Shown here piece after piece: positions 1 to 4,813 of a DNA stretch of 5,797 bases; the stretch's first letter is position 1; each line of letters begins with the position of its first letter. The notes below the pieces were generated by a model that was given only the letters and a program-made list of their open reading frames with translations, was not told the origin of the DNA and did not search any database. Location: NCBI GenBank assembly GCA_030642645.1, contig DAOWNJ010000065.1, forward strand, positions 1-5,797, read 5' to 3'. This stretch comes from Dehalococcoidia bacterium. GTDB taxonomy: Bacteria > Chloroflexota > Dehalococcoidia > E44-bin15 > DAOWNJ01. The position numbers were made by a program, and so were the translations under genes.

Positions 1-387
1 TCCGAGGAGGTAGATATAGTTATCGCCTGGGGGGTGGAGGGGCAGCTTGCTGTCCTCCCCAACCACGCCCCACTCCTCACCATTCTCCAGCCTGGGGAGC
101 TCGTTATCAGAAAGGATGGGGAGGAGTTCCTGATGGCTGTTTCCGGTGGCTTCCTTGAGGTTCGCGATAATAAAGTGATAGTCCTTGCAGATACTGCGGA
201 GAGGGCTGAGGAGATAGATATAGCTCGCGCTGAGGAGGCCAAACACCGCGCTGAAGAGCTCCTCGCAACTCGCCCCCCTGATATGGACCTCGCCGCCGCT
301 GAGGCGGCCCTTCGCCGCTCAATGGCTCGGCTCAAGACTGCAGAGAGAAGGCGGAGGAGGCCCGGAGTGCCTAGGGTAGGGGTGTAA
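1..387 (+). CDS. atpC: ATP synthase F1 epsilon subunit, 5'-truncated by window edge
   Basis: This is the epsilon subunit of the F1Fo ATP synthase. It sits in the central stalk, links the gamma subunit to the c-ring, and can inhibit ATP hydrolysis through its C-terminal helices. The reading frame is open from the first base, giving 128 visible codons. The family usually has about 12-17 more residues at the N-terminus, so the true start lies off the left edge. Seen: the beta-sandwich hallmark PNHAPLLT at visible residues 20-27, LQPGEL at 29-34, AVSGGFLEV at 46-54, then VLADTAERAEEID leading into two charged helices (about 72-118). The protein ends in an arginine-rich tail. The in-frame GTG at 34 is internal, because the conserved first strands lie upstream of it. 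Visible residue 10 is Trp where this turn usually has Pro, a minor oddity. It is probably the last gene of the atp operon, though no upstream atp genes are visible. Confidence 0.96.
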   Translation, partial: SEEVDIVIAWGVEGQLAVLPNHAPLLTILQPGELVIRKDGEEFLMAVSGGFLEVRDNKVIVLADTAERAEEIDIARAEEAKHRAEELLATRPPDMDLAAAEAALRRSMARLKTAERRRRRPGVPRVGV

Positions 388-422
388 ACGCCCTTTTCCC
401 GAAACAGTGCATGAGATGGATT

Positions 423-427
423 GGAGG
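423..427 (+). promoter_or_regulatory. Shine-Dalgarno deciding the start of the small acidic protein
   Basis: GGAGG lies four bases before the ATG at 432, within a longer purine run (GGAGGGGAG). The other in-frame ATG, at 411, has no purine-rich site upstream (CCCGAAACAGTGC), so the start at 432 is preferred. Confidence 0.65.
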
Positions 428-431
428 GGAG

Positions 432-764
432 ATGGGTCAAGAATGGAACTTTAGTGATCTTCCTGTGATCTCCGAAGCTGTGAGCAGTAAGGTTCTTGCT
501 GAGATCGATGAATTTGGGAAGTTAGGTGAAGAGGCTATGAGGGATAAGGTTAACAGTGCACTCGAGGCTGTGGCTGAAGATAATCCGCAGTTGGCCGGTG
601 CTGTTCGTGGGACTATAGAAGGTGCTCTTGAAGCTTCAGATTTCTTAGCAGACAAGCTGAGCCATAGAGAGTGGAAGGAACTAGAGTTCGTTTTGCAGTA
701 TAGCCAGTTAGTAGTCTTGCGAGCCTTAAACGAAGCTATCAGGGAGAAGGAAGAGAAAATCTAA
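432..764 (+). CDS. hypothetical small acidic helical protein
   Basis: I do not recognise this 110-residue protein. It is rich in Glu, Asp, Ala and Leu, with heptad-like helical stretches throughout (about 15-60, then 74-108). It has no signal peptide, no membrane segment and no obvious catalytic motif. The three aromatic residues most likely to mark a core are W5, W81 and Y90. The C-terminus is highly charged (REKEEKI). The codons look genuine: GNN triplets are strongly enriched. A hand count over 481-660 gives 48% G+C, against 60% for a sampled 60-base stretch of prfB, so its base use differs somewhat from its neighbours. It starts 44 bp after atpC, so it may be read through from the atp operon or have its own unseen promoter. 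It stops three bases before the end of rimM on the other strand. Function is unknown; a cytoplasmic, probably oligomeric helical protein is the most I would infer. Confidence 0.75.
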   Translation: MGQEWNFSDLPVISEAVSSKVLAEIDEFGKLGEEAMRDKVNSALEAVAEDNPQLAGAVRGTIEGALEASDFLADKLSHREWKELEFVLQYSQLVVLRALNEAIREKEEKI

Positions 765-767
765 TGC

Positions 768-1268
768 CTAGCATACTATACCATCGATCAGCTCAACAAC
801 CACGCGACCCCTATCCGGGTCAATCATCTTTACCACATCCTCAATAGCCGGGATTAGAAGCTCGCCATGGTGACCATGCACCACATAGACATCGTTTGAA
901 CCTGTTGGCAAAATACCTTCTATCTTCCCTAGAAACTCCCCGTGACTAGTCCATACTTCAAGACCTACTACCTGGAACTGGTAGTAATCACCTTGGGGGA
1001 GGGGATGGGCCCTGGAGAGGGGAATTTCAAGGAATCGCCCCCTCATCTTCTCAGCATTCTCAATCGTATCCACATGCTCCAGCTTAATGGTCATCTTCCC
1101 GTTATGCCATCTGACCCCTTCAATGCTTACAGGGCATCCCTCAATATATATCTCCTCGGAGGGGGAAAATCTCTCCGGGAAGTCGGTCATTACCTCAACC
1201 TTCACCTCCCCCTTCACCCCTCTGGGGGCAATTATCCTGCCCACAATCAGGAACTGGGGCTTCTCCAT
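768..1268 (-). CDS. rimM: 16S rRNA-processing / ribosome maturation factor RimM
   Basis: RimM binds ribosomal protein S19 and helps mature the head of the 30S subunit. The length of 166 residues is normal. Seen: the N-terminal RimM beta-barrel with GRIIAPRGVKGEVKVEV at 10-26 (the family's G-x-x-x-x-P-x-G-x-x-G-E signature). This is followed by the PRC-barrel half, with GDYYQFQVVGLEV at 93-105, GSNDVYVV at 123-130 and ELLIPAIEDVVKMID at 136-150. The start ATG is at 1268, preceded by AAGGG with four bases between, a modest ribosome site. The gene begins seven bases after the khpA stop, so it is the third gene of the rpsP operon. Normally trmD and rplS follow rimM. Here the frame ends at TAG and a convergent gene lies three bases further on, so the operon stops at rimM. 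Confidence 0.96.
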   Translation of the reverse strand: MEKPQFLIVGRIIAPRGVKGEVKVEVMTDFPERFSPSEEIYIEGCPVSIEGVRWHNGKMTIKLEHVDTIENAEKMRGRFLEIPLSRAHPLPQGDYYQFQVVGLEVWTSHGEFLGKIEGILPTGSNDVYVVHGHHGELLIPAIEDVVKMIDPDRGRVVVELIDGIVC

Positions 1269-1275
1269 GATACCC

Positions 1276-1503
1276 TTATACTATCTCAAGCATGGCCCTT
1301 GTTCCCTCCCTCACTGCTGCCACCCTCAAAAGGGTTCGCATTGCCTGGGCAACCCGACCTTGCTTCCCGATAACCCTCCCCTTATCCTCCTGAGCGACCT
1401 CCAGCTTGAGGACGATCCATTCCCCGCTCGGCTCCTCGGTTACCTTCACCTCATCTGGTGCAGTTACAATGGACCTGGCGATGTATTCGATGAGCTCCCT
1501 CAT
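1276..1503 (-). CDS. khpA: KH-domain RNA-binding protein KhpA (YlqC family)
   Basis: This is a 75-residue single-KH-domain protein of the KhpA/YlqC family, which sits between rpsP and rimM in many bacteria. In Firmicutes it partners KhpB (Jag/EloR) and binds RNA. Seen: the KH fold order with the RNA-gripping GxxG loop GKQG at residues 46-49 in GRVIGKQGRVAQAMRTLL. It is preceded by the beta strands WIVLKLEVA and followed by a helix and a final strand (AMLEIV). The length fits the family. The ATG at 1503 overlaps the rpsP TGA as ATGA, so translation of the two is probably coupled. An AGGAG site sits seven bases upstream, inside the last codons of rpsP. No khpB partner is visible in this window. 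Confidence 0.95.
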   Translation of the reverse strand: MRELIEYIARSIVTAPDEVKVTEEPSGEWIVLKLEVAQEDKGRVIGKQGRVAQAMRTLLRVAAVREGTRAMLEIV

Positions 1504-1778
1504 TCCTGCTCTCCTGATTCAGATTGCCCCTTAAACCTCTGCATGACCCCTACTCTACTTAGAAGGCTGGCGACCGTGTCTGTGGGCTGGGCACCCTGCC
1601 TGAGCCACTTTAATGCTTTCTCTTCATCAATGACGATGGTTGCTGGATCGGTCAGGGGATTATAGTGGCCTATGGTCTCGATAAAAGCCCCATCGCGGGG
1701 TGAGCGTGAATCTGCCACCACCACGCGATAGAAGGGCTTTTTCTTTGCCCCCATCCGTCGGAGTCTTATCTTTACCAT
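1500..1778 (-). CDS. rpsP: 30S ribosomal protein S16
   Basis: Ribosomal protein S16 binds 16S rRNA and is needed early in 30S assembly. The 92-residue length is typical. Seen: the family N-terminus MVKIRLRRMGAKKKPFYR, then VVVADSRSPRDG, then IETIGHYNP, followed by the helix ALKWLRQGAQPTDTVASLLSRVGV. The frame stays open further upstream to 1916, but the family starts exactly at MVKIRL. The ATG at 1778 has a strong AGGAGG-type site just before it. The last four bases overlap khpA. A promoter (TTGACA, 17 bp, CATAAT) lies about 30-55 bases upstream on the same strand, and the predicted 5' leader is about 21 bases. Confidence 0.97.
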   Translation of the reverse strand: MVKIRLRRMGAKKKPFYRVVVADSRSPRDGAFIETIGHYNPLTDPATIVIDEEKALKWLRQGAQPTDTVASLLSRVGVMQRFKGQSESGEQE

Positions 1779-1805
1779 GTCCCTCCTCTTTTTAGAGTTC
1801 GCTTT

Positions 1806-1834
1806 ATTATGATTGATAACCATTGGGGTGTCAA
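1806..1834 (-). promoter_or_regulatory. sigma70-type promoter for rpsP-khpA-rimM
   Basis: On the minus strand, a perfect -35 box TTGACA (1834-1829) is followed by a 17-bp spacer and CATAAT (1811-1806), a 5/6 match to the -10 consensus. Transcription should start near 1799, giving a leader of about 21 bases that carries the rpsP ribosome site. The match is by eye; no start site has been measured. Confidence 0.82.
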
Positions 1835-1842
1835 TGTCTTCG

Positions 1843-1871
1843 TTGTCAGGTGTGCCCCAAAAGGGTATAAT
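1843..1871 (+). promoter_or_regulatory. sigma70-type promoter for nfi-prfB, predicted leaderless
   Basis: The -35 box TTGTCA (1843-1848, 5/6 match to consensus) is followed by a 17-bp spacer and a perfect -10 box TATAAT (1866-1871). The expected start point, about seven bases past the -10 box, falls at 1878-1879, on or next to the A of the nfi start codon. The transcript would then have little or no leader. This fits the lack of a well-placed Shine-Dalgarno sequence before 1879: the nearest, AAGGG at 1861-1865, is 13 bases away and overlaps the promoter. Confidence 0.82.
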
Positions 1872-1878
1872 CAGCGAT

Positions 1879-2580
1879 ATGAAGGCGCTAGAGCTACATA
1901 GCTGGGAGATGACCATACCTCAGGCCCAGGAGGTTCAGAAGAGGCTTGCCTCTCAGGTCTCCAGGGAGAGCGAGGTTGGAGACCCTCACCTTGTAGCAGG
2001 TGTGGATATATCTGCTCCAGACGCCAGTGGGGTGGCGAGGGGGGCTGTGGTTGTCCTTCGATGTCCAGGGCTTTCGATTGTGGAGGCAGAGATAGCCGAG
2101 GAGAAGGTCAAATTTCCCTATATTCCCGGCCTTCTATCCTTCAGGGAGGCCCCTTTGATCATCGCTGCCTGCGAGAGGCTGAAGTCTACCCCGGAGCTCA
2201 TCATGGTGGATGGGCAGGGGATTGCCCATCCCAGGAGGATGGGGCTTGCCTCCCATGTAGGGCTCTTTCTGGATACCCCGACAATAGGCTGTGCCAAGTC
2301 CATCCTCTGTGGCAGGCACGGGGAGCTTGGGGAGGGGGTGGGGAGCTGTAGCGAACTTATAGACAATGGTGAGGTCATCGGGGCAGCGCTCCGAACCAAG
2401 GCTGGCATCAAGCCAATCTATGTCTCTATCGGGCACAAAGTCGACCTACCCACCGCTATCAGTTGGGTTATGGCCTGCTTGAAGGGCTATCGCCTTCCGG
2501 AGCCAACACGCCTCGCCCATCTCGCCGCAGCGGGTAGGCTTGAGGTTGGGGAGGGGGAGCAGAGGATGCTTCTCCCTTGA
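1879..2580 (+). CDS. nfi: endonuclease V (deoxyinosine 3' endonuclease)
   Basis: Endonuclease V nicks DNA at the second phosphodiester bond 3' of deoxyinosine, starting repair of deaminated adenine; some homologues also cut inosine-containing RNA. The 233-residue length is normal. All expected active-site residues are visible in order: D43 in VAGVDIS, Y81 and E90 in FPYIPGLLSFRE, D111 and H117 in MVDGQGIAHPRRMG, and K140 in IGCAKS. D43 matches the well-studied Thermotoga maritima numbering exactly and the others are offset by one. The start at 1879 was chosen because the family begins near MKALELHSW. The frame is open to 1813, but that stretch is promoter sequence. It is the first gene of the rightward unit, 23 bp before prfB. 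Its start codon coincides with the predicted transcription start. Confidence 0.95.
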   Translation: MKALELHSWEMTIPQAQEVQKRLASQVSRESEVGDPHLVAGVDISAPDASGVARGAVVVLRCPGLSIVEAEIAEEKVKFPYIPGLLSFREAPLIIAACERLKSTPELIMVDGQGIAHPRRMGLASHVGLFLDTPTIGCAKSILCGRHGELGEGVGSCSELIDNGEVIGAALRTKAGIKPIYVSIGHKVDLPTAISWVMACLKGYRLPEPTRLAHLAAAGRLEVGEGEQRMLLP

Positions 2581-2603
2581 TGAATTTGAAGGTGAGGTGA
2601 AAG

Positions 2604-3705
2604 ATGCAGGAAAGGGAGCGACTCGAAGAGCTTAAGGAACGCATCAAGGATTTAATGGTGCGTCTTTGACATCCTAGGGAAAGAGAGGGAGGTTACCAGG
2701 CTTGAGGAAGAGGCATCCTCCCCGAAATTTTGGGATGATCAGGCAAGGGCTCAGGGCGTTATGCGCCAGCTTGCAGAAGTGAATGGGGTAGTTCAGAGGT
2801 GGCGTGAGGTGGAGTGCAGGGCAAATGACCTTGCCGAACTCGCTCAGCTCTCCTTTGAAGAGGGAGACCGCTCCCTTGAGACGGAGATAGCCTCTGAGCT
2901 GGAGAGGGTTACCTCCCGCCTTGAGGAGATGGAGTTCGAGCTCCTCTTCACCGGTGAGTACGACGAGAGGAACGCCATCCTTGCGGTGCATGCCGGCGCC
3001 GGTGGCACCGAGTCCCAGGATTGGGCTGAGATGCTTTTGAGGATGTACCTTCGCTGGGCGGAGAGGAGGGGACACCAGGCGGATGTCCTTGAGGTATCCT
3101 ATGGAGAGGAGGCTGGGGTTAAGAGCGCCACTATTGAGGTAAAGGGAGGATATGCCTATGGTTGGCTTAAATCGGAACGAGGGGTCCATCGCCTGGTTCG
3201 CCTCTCGCCATTTGATGCCGACCATGCCCGCCACACCTCCTTTGCCCTTATCGAGGTTCTTCCCGAGGCAGAGGAGGAGGTTGAGGTAGAAATAAACCCT
3301 GAAGACCTGAGAATAGAGACCTTCCGGGCCAGCGGTCCCGGAGGGCAGAACGTTCAGAAAACGAGCAGTGCAGTAAGGATCACCCACCTAGCGACAGGAA
3401 CCGTCGTCGTCTGTCAGAATGAGCGCTCCCAGCTTCAAAACAAGGAGACAGCAATGAGGATACTGCGCTCTCGTCTCCTCGATCTTGAGCTGGCAAGGAG
3501 GGCCCAGGAGCAGGCAAGGCTCAAGGGGGAGCATATCGCCGCAGCCTGGGGGAACCAGATAAGGAGCTATGTCCTCCACCCCTATAAAATGGTCAAGGAC
3601 CATCGAACAGGGTATGAGACCTCAGATGCCGCTGCCGTTCTTGATGGAGACCTTGACGGCTTCATATCGGCCTACCTGAAGTCGGCGATAGGAGCTGGCA
3701 GATGA
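2604..3705 (+). CDS. prfB: peptide chain release factor 2, with programmed +1 frameshift
   Basis: RF2 reads UGA and UAA stop codons in the ribosome and triggers peptide release. The gene is in two frames. Codons from ATG 2604 run 21 residues to CTT (2664-2666) and then meet an in-frame TGA (2667-2669). After a +1 slip, reading resumes at GAC (2668) and runs to TGA 3703-3705, giving a 366-residue protein (E. coli has 365). Base 2667 is skipped. Seen: coiled N-terminal helices, the stop-codon recognition motif SPF at 201-203, and the catalytic loop GGQ at 246-248 within FRASGPGGQNVQKTSSAVRITH. A242 occupies the site that is Thr in E. coli K-12. GAGG at 2594-2597 is a good ribosome site. The frameshift is the usual RF2 autoregulation: scarce RF2 slows termination at the UGA and favours the slip. 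It overlaps the next gene by ATGA. Confidence 0.97.
2655..2670 (+). promoter_or_regulatory. prfB programmed +1 frameshift signal
   Basis: The slippery CTT-T followed by TGA-C (2664-2670) matches the classic RF2 CUUUGAC core exactly. The element three bases upstream, which is AGGGGG in E. coli, is ATGGTG here (2655-2660), only a 4/6 match. It leaves GGUG as the likely pairing segment with 16S rRNA. Peptide context: 21 residues (ending MVRL) before the stop, and DILGKERE after the shift. Confidence 0.93.
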
Positions 3706-4805
3706 TAAGGAGGGCCTTCCTTTTAATCCTGGTCATTTCCCTTTTACTCATCCCAATACCGGTCGAGTCCCAGAGCCAGATCGCAGCCCAGGCCACATTC
3801 GATGTGGACTTCCCTCTATCCATCACCTTCAACCTTCAGGCGGAGAGCAACTCAGACATAACCAGAATCGTCCTCCAGTATCAGGTGGACAAGCAGTTAA
3901 GCTGCGCCCATGTTACCAGCATTGCCTTCCCCGATTTTGAGCCTGGGGCAAGCGTCCAGACGAGCTGGACATGGGACATGATAAAGTCAGGGGGCCTTCC
4001 ACCGGGGACACAGGTATATTATAGCTGGATAATAGTGAATGAGGACGGCGATGAGCTGATAACAGAATGGGAGACATTATGCTTCGATGATGACCGATAT
4101 GATTGGCATAGCGTTATCGACGGCAACCTGGAGATTTTATGGTATAGCGGGACACAGGAGTTTGCCCAGGAGCTTATGGATGCCGCCAACGATGCCCTTG
4201 TGAGGTTGGAGGCTAGTACCGGAGCTACACTTGAGAGGTCTGTCAGGATATATATCTATCCCAATGCCTACGACCTTCAGGGGGCTATGATCTACCCTCA
4301 GGAATGGACCGGGGGGGTTGCCTTCACCGAGCACGGGGTTATCGCCATTGGCATCTCCATATATAACCTCGAATGGGGCAAGAATGCCATTGCCCATGAG
4401 CTCGCCCACATGGTGATCCATCAGATTACCTTCAATTGCTATAATCAGCTCCCCACTTGGCTTGATGAGGGGCTGGCAATGTATGCCCAGGAGGAGCGTG
4501 ATCCATCCTATGAGGCTGCACTCAATGAGGCGATCGCTGAGGGTGGGCTCTTTTCGGTTCGGACCCTCTCAAGCTCCTTCCCAGCATCCCCTCAGGCGGC
4601 GGCCCTTTCCTATGCTGAGAGCTATAGCATCGTGGGTTTCCTCATCCAGGAGTATGGCCAGGAAAAGATGCTGGAGCTTTTGCTGGTATTCCACGACGGC
4701 TGTGGATATGATGAGGCCTTGATGGAGGTATATGGCTTTGATATGGACGGGCTTGATGCCCTCTGGCGTGAGAGCATAGGGGCATTGGTCGGAAGCATAC
4801 CGTGA
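3702..4805 (+). CDS. secreted peptidase-MA-like zinc metalloprotease (gluzincin type)
   Basis: This is probably an exported zinc metallopeptidase of 367 residues; its substrate is unknown. Seen: an N-terminal Sec-type signal or anchor (basic MIRR, then a hydrophobic run to about residue 20, with possible cleavage after VES). Next is a beta-rich, Ig-like or Fn3-like region at about 30-135. The catalytic domain follows at about 140-360, with HELAH at 232-236 (two zinc-ligand histidines and the catalytic Glu) and WLDEG at 253-257, whose E256 is the likely third zinc ligand. This HExxH plus downstream (W)xxEG pattern is that of the peptidase-MA-like family. The four cysteines (C68, C127, C246, C334) could pair as disulfides outside the cell. 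The ATG at 3702 overlaps the prfB TGA, so translation is probably coupled to RF2. The active-site motifs look intact. Family call is moderately sure, function inferred. Confidence 0.85.
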   Translation: MIRRAFLLILVISLLLIPIPVESQSQIAAQATFDVDFPLSITFNLQAESNSDITRIVLQYQVDKQLSCAHVTSIAFPDFEPGASVQTSWTWDMIKSGGLPPGTQVYYSWIIVNEDGDELITEWETLCFDDDRYDWHSVIDGNLEILWYSGTQEFAQELMDAANDALVRLEASTGATLERSVRIYIYPNAYDLQGAMIYPQEWTGGVAFTEHGVIAIGISIYNLEWGKNAIAHELAHMVIHQITFNCYNQLPTWLDEGLAMYAQEERDPSYEAALNEAIAEGGLFSVRTLSSSFPASPQAAALSYAESYSIVGFLIQEYGQEKMLELLLVFHDGCGYDEALMEVYGFDMDGLDALWRESIGALVGSIP

Positions 4806-4807
4806 GG
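4804..4807 (+). promoter_or_regulatory. Shine-Dalgarno deciding the lipoprotein start
   Basis: GAGG sits six bases before ATG 4814, an ideal spacing, and straddles the stop codon of the upstream gene. The alternative GTG at 4802 has only a weak CGGAAG upstream and would add four charged residues (VRKE) to the signal peptide, so 4814 is preferred. Confidence 0.6.
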
Positions 4808-4813
4808 AAAGAG

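Noticed and set aside
411..431. Earlier ATG at 411 for the small acidic protein
   Set aside because: There is no ribosome site before it, whereas GGAGG precedes the ATG at 432.
388..431. Terminator or promoter between atpC and the small acidic gene
   Set aside because: I found no convincing hairpin with a T-run and no paired -35/-10 boxes in these 44 bases.
807..830. GACCC/GGGTC hairpin near the rimM 3' end as a terminator
   Set aside because: The stem is only five base pairs with no T-run on either strand, and it falls in codons for the conserved DPDRG turn of RimM.
942..1665. Long open frames on the plus strand opposite rimM, khpA and rpsP
   Set aside because: They lie antisense to three confidently identified genes and their translations show no family features and an atypical, proline-rich and leucine-rich composition.
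1813..1878. Upstream starts for endonuclease V (1813 or 1834)
   Set aside because: The added residues do not resemble the family N-terminus and the DNA carries the -35 and -10 boxes. Starting at 1879 puts the first catalytic Asp at residue 43, as in T. maritima.
1779..1916. N-terminal extension of rpsP reading upstream to 1916
   Set aside because: The S16 family starts at MVKIRL, a strong ribosome site precedes 1778, and the extra stretch covers both promoters and the start of nfi.
2667..2669. In-frame TGA that would truncate prfB after 21 codons (possible pseudogene or sequencing frameshift)
   Set aside because: It sits in the exact CTTTGAC context of the conserved RF2 programmed frameshift, and the +1 frame continues as a full-length RF2.
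2674..3387. A 237-codon open frame on the minus strand opposite prfB
   Set aside because: It is a mirror of strongly conserved RF2 codons; its product has no recognisable motif.
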